Shown here piece by piece: positions 26,054-33,932 of a DNA stretch of 64,000 nucleotides. A program made the position numbers and the translations under genes. Source of the stretch: Paenirhodobacter hankyongi (GTDB lineage Bacteria; Pseudomonadota; Alphaproteobacteria; Rhodobacterales; Rhodobacteraceae); assembly GCF_003664585.1 (NCBI RefSeq), contig NZ_RCHI01000011.1, positions 82,409 through 146,408 on the forward strand. The letters are read 5' to 3'. A model generated the notes under the pieces. It ran no database searches. It had not been told where the DNA came from and was given only the letters and a program-made list of their open reading frames with translations. Position 1 is the stretch's first letter. Every line of letters begins with the position of its first letter.

Positions 26054-27661
26054 TCAAAACACATAGAGTCCGCCCGCACCGGGCGCGTTGTAGGCACTGG
26101 AATTGCCGCCGCTCAGCGCAAGCCGCCCGACTGCCATCGCAGCCGCCACCGATCCGTCAATATGGCCGTGCTTCTTGTCGGCCTTGTCCTGCCAGATCAG
26201 GCCGTTTCGTTCGACGGCATACACACCTTCGAAGTGCCGGCGCAGAACCGCGTTGCCGTCATGCCGGATCAGGCGACCATTCACGGCGCGCACAAGCTCA
26301 CCATTGGCAGGCCCCATCTGCGTCAGGTTCTGCCGAAACTGCACCATCGGCAGGCCGTCGGTGTAAAGCTCGGCTGCCATCGCTTGCAGCTTGTGCGGGT
26401 CATAGGCGACCTCTTGGACGTTATGGCGCGCACAGATTTCCACGATCTTGTCGGCCACCACCTGTTGCGGGACCACCGGGCCGGGGACCGCTTCAATCAG
26501 CCCATCCCTGACCCATTGCTTATAGGGCAGACCTTCGAGGCGTTCGCGCTCTTCCAGCGTCTCGGCCTGCACATAGAACCACGGCTTAATCGTGATTTGC
26601 CCGTCAGGATGCGCCCACGCTGCGACGATAGCCGAGAGGTCGCCAGAGGACGCATAGTCAACGCCTACCCAGCAATCCAGCGCCTCAAGGTCGGCTTCGT
26701 CGTTATCAAACCGACGCGCGTCGAAGGTGTCCATGTTGAACAGGGGCGCGGTGCTGTTGCCCAGCCATTCGTTCAGGGCGTATTGCCGGAAGGAATATGC
26801 CTCGGAAGGGTTTTCCCTGGCCTCGGTCGCCTTCGTGCGCAGCTCGGACAAGACCGGGTAGCCGTAGCTCAGGCCGGGGTTGACCTTGTGCCACGTCGCC
26901 TCATCCAGCCAATCGTCATCTTCTCCGGGCTCGAAGATGACCGGCAGGATTTCCGGGTTCACGATCTCGCCGAGGGCGATCTTGCGCACGTAGCTGTAAC
27001 GATCATACGCCAGCCCCTCGCGGCCCCGGCCTGCGGTCGTCGCGGTGATCCAGAGACCACCGGCGCGCTTGGTCATACCGGATCGCAGGGCCTCCCAGAG
27101 GTCACGCCCCTTCCAGACGTGAACCTCATCGGCGAGAACGAATGTCGGCGTTGTGCCGTGCATCGCCTTGCCGTCGCTCGACACCGCCTTGAGCGTCGAG
27201 CCGTCGCGGGTGCTCCTGATCGTCTTCGGCGCGTTGTTCGCGTCATAGACCTTCGTCACGGCTGCAACGCGCGCGTCCTGACGGATGATCTCGGCAGCCT
27301 CGCGAAAGCCGATGCCAGCTTGTTCACGATCCGAAGCGGCAAAGATGATCTGACCGGCAGGCACGCGTTCGGGTCCAATCAAGTGCAACAGCGCCAGCGC
27401 AGCCGCGAGCGAGGTCTTCCGGTTGCCACGGGGAACCTGCAACCAGACTTCCTTGACGATCCGCGAGCCGTCCGCGTTGCGCGGCCCATAGATGCGCCGA
27501 ACGATCCGCTCTTGCCACGGGTCGAGCTGAAAGGCGCGCTTCGGTTCCGTGCTGGCCGGGTGGCGCAGACGGCGCAGGAACTGCACGGCGCGCTCGCCAT
27601 GGCCGAGGGGGTCGGGGATCGGCGAGTTATCGAAGACCCATTCAGGATAGGTGCTTGCCAT
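26054..27661 (-). CDS. Phage terminase large subunit
   Basis: Packaging motor and nuclease of 535 residues. The N-terminal ATPase shows a Walker A-like VPRGNRKTSLAAALAL and Walker B FVLADEVHVW, with the coupling motif ITATTAG. The C-terminal RNase H-like nuclease shows the first catalytic acid in WVGVDYASSGDLSAIVAAW and a late DGSVAAAMAVGRLAL segment. The length and motifs appear intact. It lies 3 nt after the small-subunit stop. Confidence 0.93.
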   Translation of the reverse strand: MASTYPEWVFDNSPIPDPLGHGERAVQFLRRLRHPASTEPKRAFQLDPWQERIVRRIYGPRNADGSRIVKEVWLQVPRGNRKTSLAAALALLHLIGPERVPAGQIIFAASDREQAGIGFREAAEIIRQDARVAAVTKVYDANNAPKTIRSTRDGSTLKAVSSDGKAMHGTTPTFVLADEVHVWKGRDLWEALRSGMTKRAGGLWITATTAGRGREGLAYDRYSYVRKIALGEIVNPEILPVIFEPGEDDDWLDEATWHKVNPGLSYGYPVLSELRTKATEARENPSEAYSFRQYALNEWLGNSTAPLFNMDTFDARRFDNDEADLEALDCWVGVDYASSGDLSAIVAAWAHPDGQITIKPWFYVQAETLEERERLEGLPYKQWVRDGLIEAVPGPVVPQQVVADKIVEICARHNVQEVAYDPHKLQAMAAELYTDGLPMVQFRQNLTQMGPANGELVRAVNGRLIRHDGNAVLRRHFEGVYAVERNGLIWQDKADKKHGHIDGSVAAAMAVGRLALSGGNSSAYNAPGAGGLYVF

Positions 27662-27664
27662 GCG

Positions 27665-28054
27665 TCACACCGCCAGCGGGTCGTCGTCGTCGGGATCATC
27701 GGGCGCAGCCGAACCGATCCGGGCGCGCGACGTGGGGGTGAGGCCGTATTCGCTCGCGAGCTGGCGCGCGGTCTGTGCGTAGCGGATTTGAAGCCCGCCC
27801 AGCTTCAAATCGGGCACCGGGTTCTGTGCGAGGATTTTGGCGATCTGGCGCACCGCACCGGCAGCAACACAGTAGTTCTCCACGCCCGCGAGGTCGCCCT
27901 TCGTGATGATCCGGCGCGCGATCAGTTGGGGCATGACACGCTTCCACTCAGCCTTTGCATAAGCCGAGAGCCACGAGGGCGCGGGCGGTGCCTTCGCCAG
28001 TGCTTCGGTGTCGGGTGCCAGTGCGGGCTTGATGCCACGTTGATGCACGCTCAT
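27665..28054 (-). CDS. Phage terminase small subunit, P27 family
   Basis: The 129-residue product has the P27-type helical DNA-recognition core: APSWLSAYAKAEWKRVMPQL, LAGVENYCVAAGAVRQI, IRYAQTARQLASEYGLTPTSRARI, and an acidic DDPDDDDPLAV tail. It recognises phage DNA and recruits the large subunit. It overlaps the head-closure gene by 4 nt and is followed immediately by the large subunit. Confidence 0.9.
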   Translation of the reverse strand: MSVHQRGIKPALAPDTEALAKAPPAPSWLSAYAKAEWKRVMPQLIARRIITKGDLAGVENYCVAAGAVRQIAKILAQNPVPDLKLGGLQIRYAQTARQLASEYGLTPTSRARIGSAAPDDPDDDDPLAV

Positions 28055-28362
28055 GCCGCTACCGCCCGCAGCTCAAGGCCGCGCCTGCGCCCGATCTCGG
28101 CAATGGCGACGATGTTCCACGCCTTGCCGCCGTGAAGGATGCGATCGGCCACCGACACGCCCGGAATCCACCGGATCAGAAACACCGCGTTGTTCTCGGT
28201 GCCTTCAATCGCGGTCGTCAGGAACTCGGAAATCCCGGCCTGCCGAAGCTCAGCACGCCCGGTCGCATAGGTTTCCCATGCGCTCGACACGGCACCCGAG
28301 GCCGCGACGGTCTCGGTCTGCCGTTGCAGCTCGATCAGGTTTTGAAGTTTGCCCGACTGCAT
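28051..28362 (-). CDS. Phage head closure (head-tail adaptor) protein
   Basis: The 103-residue product starts MQSGKLQNLIELQRQTE and contains SAWETYATGRAELRQAG and WIPGVSVADRILHGGKAWNIVAI, matching the SPP1 gp16/HK97 gp7-like adaptor family that closes the connector after DNA packaging. I chose ATG 28362 because GGAGGG lies 7 nt upstream; another in-frame ATG is 5 codons earlier. The stop overlaps the small terminase start. Confidence 0.85.
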   Translation of the reverse strand: MQSGKLQNLIELQRQTETVAASGAVSSAWETYATGRAELRQAGISEFLTTAIEGTENNAVFLIRWIPGVSVADRILHGGKAWNIVAIAEIGRRRGLELRAVAA

Positions 28363-28364
28363 GG

Positions 28365-28787
28365 TCACACCCTCCACCGCACCACGGCCTCAAGGACCAT
28401 CGCGCCATGCGTCAGGCTCAGCTCGGGTTTGGGGTCGCGCAGCCACACCGTGCTCGGCGCGTGCCATTCGTCCACGATCAGCTCGGGCGTGTCCTTCGGG
28501 CCGAACTCAAGCGCACCATGCACAGCCGCCCCGATCATCCGGGCGGTGTCGGCGCCGTCTTCCTGCGCCCAGATGTGCAACGTGATGAACACCCGCGCCA
28601 CGCGCTGCGAACCGGCAGCCCGACCGAGGTATTCGGTGCGTGCATCGCCGAGCACCACCGAGGGCAGACGCTCAGGGCGCACCGCACCGGCCCGGATGTT
28701 CTCGGGCGTCACCAGCGCGACCACCGCGGGCGAGCCGATCAGCGTCGAGCGCACAGCGGTCTGAAAGGCAAGGGCGGGGTCAATCAT
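28365..28787 (-). CDS. DUF3168 tail completion/terminator protein
   Basis: The 140-residue product shows the DUF3168 layout: DPALAFQTAVRSTLIGSPAV, ERLPSVVLGDARTEYLG, VARVFITLHIWAQEDGADTARMI (quoted in two parts here as the strand FITLHIW and helix GADTARMI) and AMVLEAVVRWRV. These proteins cap the tail tube at the head-proximal end. It overlaps the gp10-like gene by 8 nt and is spaced 2 nt from the head-closure gene. Confidence 0.82.
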   Translation of the reverse strand: MIDPALAFQTAVRSTLIGSPAVVALVTPENIRAGAVRPERLPSVVLGDARTEYLGRAAGSQRVARVFITLHIWAQEDGADTARMIGAAVHGALEFGPKDTPELIVDEWHAPSTVWLRDPKPELSLTHGAMVLEAVVRWRV

Positions 28788-29259
28788 TGCCGCCTGCCTG
28801 CGCCGCTTCGCGCACGGCCTTGCCCACGGCCCGGCCGATCCGGCGCTTCGCCCGGTCCTGCGTCAGACGCGCCGCCGGCAGGAGGAACGGCTGCGCCTCG
28901 GTGCCGGGGTGCTGCGTGCCAGCGAAGAGTCCGCCGTTCTCGTGCGGCTTCGTGCCGAACTCGACAAGGTGGCCGTGCCGCTGCTCGGGGTTGCCCGCAG
29001 TGACAAGCGCCTGATTGTCGGCAGCGATGCGACGACCGCCGCCCTCGGCATAGGCGGGTGTTTCCGCACCGGGCGGCGTGACCGCGATGCTCGCTTTCAG
29101 ATCGCCCGAGTCCTCGGGGGCGAGACTGCGCGCCACCTGGGCGAGGTCTTCGGCGGACTGCACCAGCGCAGGGCGCACCGCCGCAAGGATGGCCACGGGG
29201 ATCGCTTCGAGGCGCTTCGCCAGCCGCGCGGCCTGTGCGTTCAGGTCGAACTCGGCCAT
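28780..29259 (-). CDS. HK97 gp10-like head-tail joining protein
   Basis: The 159-residue product has the gp10 features: a helical N terminus, APEDSGDLKASIAVTPPG, HGHLVEFGTKPHENGG and HPGTEAQPFLLPA. I start at ATG 29259, which shares one base with the connector-gene stop (TGATG); an in-frame ATG at 29271 is possible. The C terminus is basic and Ala-rich. Confidence 0.85.
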   Translation of the reverse strand: MAEFDLNAQAARLAKRLEAIPVAILAAVRPALVQSAEDLAQVARSLAPEDSGDLKASIAVTPPGAETPAYAEGGGRRIAADNQALVTAGNPEQRHGHLVEFGTKPHENGGLFAGTQHPGTEAQPFLLPAARLTQDRAKRRIGRAVGKAVREAAQAGGND

Positions 29260-29543
29260 CACACCGCCCACGCGCGTTGCGATTGCAGGAGGTCATGCAC
29301 GCCGAACGGGACCGAGTAGGCGTTGCCACCAGTCAGCGCAGCCTCGCGCTGCTCATACCAGAAGGCCGAGAGCATGAGCACGGCCTGCCGGATCGTGGCC
29401 GGGAGAGGGTCAGGAAGGGGCGCGCCGATGAAGCTCGAAGCATAGGCCTCGGCAGCGTCGATCTTCGCGGCCAGCAAGGCGTCATCCAGATCGGAATCAA
29501 GATTGAGCTGAGCTTTCAGCTCGGCGATGGTAACAACGGACAT
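29259..29543 (-). CDS. Phage head-tail connector protein, gp6-like
   Basis: The 94-residue all-helical product (VVTIAELKAQLNLDSDLDDALLAAKIDAAEAYASSFIG region, then IRQAVLMLSAFWYEQREA) matches the HK97 gp6 family that forms a ring under the portal. It starts a block of five overlapping genes ending at the large terminase. The 170 bases upstream (29544-29713) contain no gene I can identify and may hold a promoter. Confidence 0.85.
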   Translation of the reverse strand: MSVVTIAELKAQLNLDSDLDDALLAAKIDAAEAYASSFIGAPLPDPLPATIRQAVLMLSAFWYEQREAALTGGNAYSVPFGVHDLLQSQRAWAV

Positions 29544-29713
29544 ACTCGAAAACTCGTAAGCGGAACAATTGGGGTATCATAGCACCTTATGGAAGGCACT
29601 TGAATACATAAGGAAAAGTTATTTCGTGCACATCCTGCGCGGACCTCCCCCCGCCGGTCCCTAAAAAGGGCGCAAATTGGAGACCACCCCGGCACCTTGA
29701 CCGGCGTCAGGCT

Positions 29714-30394
29714 TCAGGCTCTTCTGCGCTTGTCGGACGGATCCAGAGCCTCGGCAATCGAGCGACCAGCTCGCAGGCGGTTCTTGATCGTCAGCACCTT
29801 CAGGCCGGTGCGCGCTGACCACTCAGCGAGTGTCAGGGTCTCGCCCTCATGGGTGAGGCGCTTTGCCGGGGTGCCGCGCGCCCAAGTGCCGCCCGTCGCC
29901 GCAGCCTTCGAGCGTTCCCTCGCCTCTTCAACCGAAGTCGTCAGTGCTTCCTCGACTGACCAGCCTGACCGCAGCCGCCCGTTCAGCGTATGGAATTTGA
30001 TGCCGGTGCGCGCTGACCACTCTTCGAGCGTCAGGGTCTCGCCTTCAAAGGTGTAACGAATAGGCTCTGGCTTGACCTTCGGGGCAGGGGCTGGCTCGCG
30101 TTTCGCAAGGCTGCGCACATCACGCGGTTCAGCGACCAGCTCTTCAGGCGAAGGGGCCGCTGCGATCCGAGGCCCCATGCGCTCGATCAGCGCTTGCATG
30201 TCGATACCGGCTAGGCTGCACGCCTTAGCCAGATCAGAACTCGGCGTTGTTAGGTAGTCACGCGCACGACGGCACTCAAGCAAACGCGCCCTTGCTTTGC
30301 CGACTTCAGAGCCGGGGCCATAAAGCGCGTCTTCAACTGCCAGTAAGAGAACCGATTGCCAAAGACGTTTCTCAGCATCAGGTGCCGACGACAT
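29714..30394 (-). CDS. Phage-element protein with two helix-turn-helix-like repeats
   Basis: The 226-residue product starts MSSAPDAEKRLWQSVLLLAV. Its N-terminal half (to about residue 120) is helical. The C-terminal half carries two near-identical 36-residue units at about 138-173 and 188-223, each with GETLTL(E/A)EWSARTG and RLR(S/A)G-S--EAL. These look like small DNA-binding repeats of the type found with phage HNH and AP2 proteins; that is inference. It begins inside the HNH gene (17-nt overlap), so the two are probably co-translated and work on the same DNA. Confidence 0.65.
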   Translation of the reverse strand: MSSAPDAEKRLWQSVLLLAVEDALYGPGSEVGKARARLLECRRARDYLTTPSSDLAKACSLAGIDMQALIERMGPRIAAAPSPEELVAEPRDVRSLAKREPAPAPKVKPEPIRYTFEGETLTLEEWSARTGIKFHTLNGRLRSGWSVEEALTTSVEEARERSKAAATGGTWARGTPAKRLTHEGETLTLAEWSARTGLKVLTIKNRLRAGRSIAEALDPSDKRRRA

Positions 30395-30731
30395 GGCTTG
30401 CGCGCTCTTCGCGTTGCTTGTGGCGGTTGTGACAGGGCGCGCAGAGCGGTTGCCAGTTGTGGCGGTCCCAGAAGAGCGCCTTGTTTCCCCGGTGCGGGAT
30501 GATGTGATCGACCACCGTCGCAGGCGCACCGCACATAGCGCAATCGGGGTGTGCGGCAAGGAACGCCTTGCGCTCCTTCTGCCAGTCGGTCGTGTATCCA
30601 CGCTCGCGGGCTGAGGGGCGTTTCGCATCGTGGCGGCGGTTCCGGGCGCGGGTGCTGGCGATCTGGCAGGCGCAACGCGCGCCATGGGCGACCAAGCGGC
30701 CACAGGTGCAGATATGGGGCGGGCGAGGCAT
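30378..30731 (-). CDS. HNH endonuclease
   Basis: The 117-residue product has an N-terminal Cys-rich part (CTCGRLVAHGARCAC), then the HNH core: CAMCGAPATVVDHIIPHRG, NWQPLCAPCHNRHK. Two CxxC pairs would bind zinc, and the DHIIPH histidine is catalytic. In HK97-like phages such HNH proteins sit beside the terminase and are needed for cleavage at packaging; here it is separated from terminase by the connector genes. It shares one base with the gpI-like gene stop (TGATG). Confidence 0.9.
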   Translation of the reverse strand: MPRPPHICTCGRLVAHGARCACQIASTRARNRRHDAKRPSARERGYTTDWQKERKAFLAAHPDCAMCGAPATVVDHIIPHRGNKALFWDRHNWQPLCAPCHNRHKQREERASHVVGT

Positions 30732-31453
30732 CAGTGATCGCTTTGGAAGAAGATCGGCGGCAGCCCGTTGTTGCCGCTGGTCTCGGTAGTCTTTTGCTCG
30801 TCCGTTGCTTTGTTGGTGAACGGCGCGAAGAGAGTCTTCACATCGAGCGTGGTTTTCTGCTTGCCCTTCGGCCCGACCTTGGTGGTCAGGATACCGTTGA
30901 TCATGGTGCCGCCGCAGACGACTTCACCGTATGCGATCGGAACGATGCCGCCCTCGCGGGTAGTGGTGACGGGGCCAGACGAGGAGTAGTTCGGATCTTC
31001 CTTCTCGGTCTCTTGCTGGGGCGCGATAAGCGAGGCCACGCCGGTCAGAAGCAGGCCGGTGCCCAATGACCCTATAACCGAAGCCGTTGACATAGTGCCG
31101 CCTGCAAACAGTGGCGCTGCAAGCGCAGCGCCACCGAAAGCAGAAAGGCCAATCAGAGCGATGCCGGCGATGACCTTACCGATGCCGCCGCGCTTAGAGC
31201 CCTTCAGGACCGGAACGATGTGCAGATCTTGCTTGCCGAGCTTGAAGCCGGGCAGGTCTTCCTCGCCCAGTTCGAGACCGTTCTTCTCGGTCTTGCCGAC
31301 GACAACGCGGTAGAAGCCTTCGCGAATATGGTTGGCAAAGCCTGCGAAGTTCGCCCGCAAGGCTTGAATAGCCTCGGGGACAGTATCGACGGCGAATTGA
31401 TGACTACGGCCAAAGGTCTTGCCGATGTTTCCGTGAAGATGAATCGTGCGCAT
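30731..31453 (-). CDS. Phage tail assembly protein, lambda gpI-like
   Basis: The 240-residue product has the gpI family layout: an N-terminal ubiquitin-like segment (MRTIHLHGNIGKTFGRSHQF, EAIQALRANFAGF), DLHIVPVLKGSKRGGIGKVI, two hydrophobic Gly/Ala helices (about 95-150), and a C-terminal GGIVPIAYGEVVCGGTMING segment. In lambda, gpI acts in assembly of the tail tip with gpK and gpJ; neither is present here. It begins directly after the stop of the preceding gene. Confidence 0.8.
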   Translation of the reverse strand: MRTIHLHGNIGKTFGRSHQFAVDTVPEAIQALRANFAGFANHIREGFYRVVVGKTEKNGLELGEEDLPGFKLGKQDLHIVPVLKGSKRGGIGKVIAGIALIGLSAFGGAALAAPLFAGGTMSTASVIGSLGTGLLLTGVASLIAPQQETEKEDPNYSSSGPVTTTREGGIVPIAYGEVVCGGTMINGILTTKVGPKGKQKTTLDVKTLFAPFTNKATDEQKTTETSGNNGLPPIFFQSDH

Positions 31454-32080
31454 TTACATGGCTTTCAGGCGAGCCAGCCCAGCCCGGTCGAAGTCAGGAT
31501 CGAGACCCGCTTCAGTGTTGGCTTGGCGCTGTGCTGCGGTTTGTTTTGAATTGGTTTGACCCGGTGCGCTTTGATCCGACCCGCCGTTGACCGCGATCAG
31601 GTGCGCAATCTTGCCCTCAAAAGCCTGTGCGATCTCGGCGGGGGTGGCGGCCCAGGTCTCGGCGGGCGACCATCCGAGCCACCCGGTGCCAAGGCGAAAC
31701 AGCTCTGCATAGGTCTCGGACCACGGCTTCGGCTGCGTCAGCGCGGGCGACGTCTTTTCGCCTGTGTCGTCGCCATCCAGCGGGGAGAGGAACAGCGCCA
31801 TCAGCTCGGCCAGAGGCTCGGCCGCGGCGGCCTTGATCTCGGCAAGCGGGCGGTTCTCGAAGGAATGCAGAAGGGCCTCGGCGGCGAACCCAGAAACCGC
31901 AGAGGCCCGAATGAGCGCTTGCACCGTTTCGAGCGAGAACTGACCGAGGCGAACCACAAACCTCGGCCAGCCATCGTGCAAGCGCTCAAGCGTCATCGCC
32001 GCGCGCAGGGTGGGCCGGAGCGTCACGACATGGGGGCCGTGGCGCACCGTCACCTCAGAACTGCGCGCGAGCGGGTTCAT
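31454..32080 (-). CDS. Tail assembly chaperone-like protein, two-part
   Basis: The 208-residue product has an N-terminal part (VRHGPHVVTLRPTLRAAMTLERLHD) resembling GTA gp10-type chaperones and a second part around 120-155 (LFRLGTGWLGWSPAETWAATPAEIAQAF) resembling the C-terminal chaperone segment that coats tape measures. That makes it a likely single-chain equivalent of the frameshifted gpG/gpGT pair; this is inference from pattern and context. It follows the capsid gene by 2 nt. Confidence 0.55.
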   Translation of the reverse strand: MNPLARSSEVTVRHGPHVVTLRPTLRAAMTLERLHDGWPRFVVRLGQFSLETVQALIRASAVSGFAAEALLHSFENRPLAEIKAAAAEPLAELMALFLSPLDGDDTGEKTSPALTQPKPWSETYAELFRLGTGWLGWSPAETWAATPAEIAQAFEGKIAHLIAVNGGSDQSAPGQTNSKQTAAQRQANTEAGLDPDFDRAGLARLKAM

Positions 32081-32082
32081 GC

Positions 32083-33585
32083 TCAGGCCGCGAGCTTGAG
32101 CTTCGCCAGAGCCTCACCAAGCACGACACGGCCACCGACGCGGCGACGGGCGTGCAGCTTGACGATGCCATTCGCGGCGCCGGTGTAGTCGTCGCGCATG
32201 ATCTCGAAGCCGGTGCGGTCGGCAATGGTGTAGCCCTCGGCGAAGTCGCCGAAGATGATCGGCGACTTGCCAGCGGTCGGCGCGTCCATGTCCACAGCTT
32301 CGTAGACCGGACGGCCCAGAAGGGTGGCGGGCTGGCCTGCGGTGAGCGCGGGCTGCCAGAGGAACGAACCGTTCGCGTCGGTGAGCTGACGAATAACAGC
32401 CATCGTCGCACGGTTCATCAGCCACGCGCCGTTGTTCGAGTAGGCCGTTTTCAGCGAATAGAAATGGTCAATCAGGGCGGCGGCGGTAATCGCGGCCACT
32501 TCGTTCTCCACGACCTCGGTCGAGGTCATCACGCCTTCGGCGGCGGTGGTGCCGTTGCCGGTGACGAACCATCGCGCCTCGATCTGGCCGAAGCGGCGGG
32601 CGATGTGGTTCGAGAGGTAGGCGTTCAGGTCAACCTGTGCGTCTTCCAGAAGAATGCGCGTGACCGGCACGATGACGGCCATTTCAAACGGCTTGAGGTC
32701 GATCTGTTCAAAGGTCGGCTCAGACTCGGGGCGCGCTCCGGTCTCGGTGACATGGGCGGGCTGCACTTCATCCACCAGACGGGGCAGTTGCAGAAGCGGG
32801 CCGCCCATGCTGATCGCCGAGGCAAGGCCGCGCAGAGGCGACTGTTCCGCGATTTTCTCGATGATCGACGCCGAGACGGTTTCCGGGGCGAGAATGCTGC
32901 CGGTCGAGGGCGCGCTGTAAGCGAGGTTCTTGCGCTCGCCGGTGCGCAGGTAGTCGGTGAAGCCCTTCACCTCGTCTTCGCCCATCACCGGGTTCTGGGT
33001 GCCGGAGGCGATGATGCCGGGGCGGTTGCCCTTGGCTTCGAGCTTGTCGAGGCGGGTCTTGATCTCGTCAAAGGCTTTGGTGTCGATCTGCGGCACCTGA
33101 GCCGCGGTCGTTTCGTTTTCCACGGGTGAAAGTTCCTTGTTCAAAAAAGTAGATTTCAAAGAGGTGATCTGCGCGCCGGGGTGGGCCGGAACGGCAACAA
33201 TGCTGATTTCGTGAAGCTCAAGGGCGGTGATGCGACGGCCTTTTCCTTCGCGCTTGGCGTCCTTGGTGACAAAGCCGATGGACAGGCCCGAGACGGCACC
33301 CGCCTTGACCATCGCGCGCACCTCACGGGCGCGCTCCACGTCTTCAATCAGGAGGCGGCCTTTCACCGTCAGGCCCGCGTCGGTCTCGGCGATCTCATCC
33401 CAGACGCCGACGACCTGGCCCTGATCGTGCGCGAAGAGCATGGGCAGCGTGGCCGGGCCGGTGAAGGCGCCCTTGACGATCACGTCGCCCACCCGGTCGG
33501 CAGAACCGAACGGCCAAGCGATGCCGGTGATCTCGCCGGAATCGCTGACGCTCAGGTCGGCCTTGATCTCAAGTCGCTCGGTCAC
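32083..33585 (-). CDS. Prohead protease-major capsid fusion (HK97 fold)
   Basis: One 500-residue protein. Residues 1-145 form an HK97-type prohead protease, with candidate catalytic His53 (MLFAHD), Ser99 or Ser102 (VSGLSIGF) and Glu126 (ELHEISIVAVPAHPGA). A short helical segment (about 165-185, TKAFDEIKTRLDKLEAK) resembles a scaffolding delta domain. From about residue 195 an HK97-type capsid follows (GSILAPETVSASIIEKI, FEMAVIVPVTRILLEDA, NNGAWLMNRATMAVIR, GRPVYEAVDMDAP). The GTG start at 33585 overlaps the upstream gene stop as GTGA. Protease and capsid are usually separate genes; fusions are known in some phages. Confidence 0.9.
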   Translation of the reverse strand: MTERLEIKADLSVSDSGEITGIAWPFGSADRVGDVIVKGAFTGPATLPMLFAHDQGQVVGVWDEIAETDAGLTVKGRLLIEDVERAREVRAMVKAGAVSGLSIGFVTKDAKREGKGRRITALELHEISIVAVPAHPGAQITSLKSTFLNKELSPVENETTAAQVPQIDTKAFDEIKTRLDKLEAKGNRPGIIASGTQNPVMGEDEVKGFTDYLRTGERKNLAYSAPSTGSILAPETVSASIIEKIAEQSPLRGLASAISMGGPLLQLPRLVDEVQPAHVTETGARPESEPTFEQIDLKPFEMAVIVPVTRILLEDAQVDLNAYLSNHIARRFGQIEARWFVTGNGTTAAEGVMTSTEVVENEVAAITAAALIDHFYSLKTAYSNNGAWLMNRATMAVIRQLTDANGSFLWQPALTAGQPATLLGRPVYEAVDMDAPTAGKSPIIFGDFAEGYTIADRTGFEIMRDDYTGAANGIVKLHARRRVGGRVVLGEALAKLKLAA

Positions 33586-33932
33586 GCCGCCACCTTGAGC
33601 GCGGGCGCTTCCGCCTCAGGCTGCGCGACGCCGTTCCAGCGCGCTTCCATCACCTCGAAGGCCAGCGGGAAAATCTCGGCGAGCGGGCGGTTCGCGACAT
33701 AGGCCGCGCAGAGGTGTTTTGCCTCTTCGGGATCTGTGCCGCCACCGATCAGGCCGAGGCGGATGATTTCGCCCAGCACGTTCGCCGGATAGGCGAGGTT
33801 CACGAGCTGGAAATAGAGCGCGCCCACGCCGAGGTCGGTGAGGCGTTCCAGCTCGGCAAGCATGGGGTCAGTGAGGGCGAAGGCGCGCTCCTTGTCACCA
33901 AAGAACGTGTGGAGGGTAATGAGGTCAGTCAT
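33582..33932 (-). CDS. GTA gp10-family tail assembly chaperone-like protein
   Basis: The 116-residue product starts MTDLITLHTFFGDKERAFAL and shows the gene-transfer-agent gp10-like pattern: DPMLAELERLTDLGVGALY, EIIRLGLIGGGTDPEEA, ANRPLAEIFPLAFEVME. In gene transfer agents it lies just before the tape measure. Here it lies between portal (8-nt overlap) and protease-capsid (4-nt overlap), which is an unusual position. Confidence 0.75.
   Translation of the reverse strand: MTDLITLHTFFGDKERAFALTDPMLAELERLTDLGVGALYFQLVNLAYPANVLGEIIRLGLIGGGTDPEEAKHLCAAYVANRPLAEIFPLAFEVMEARWNGVAQPEAEAPALKVAA

Noticed and set aside
25892..28135. A 747-codon plus-strand open frame antisense to the terminase genes
   Set aside because: Low-complexity, His/Arg-rich product without similarity. 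The minus-strand terminase subunits and tape measure explain the region.
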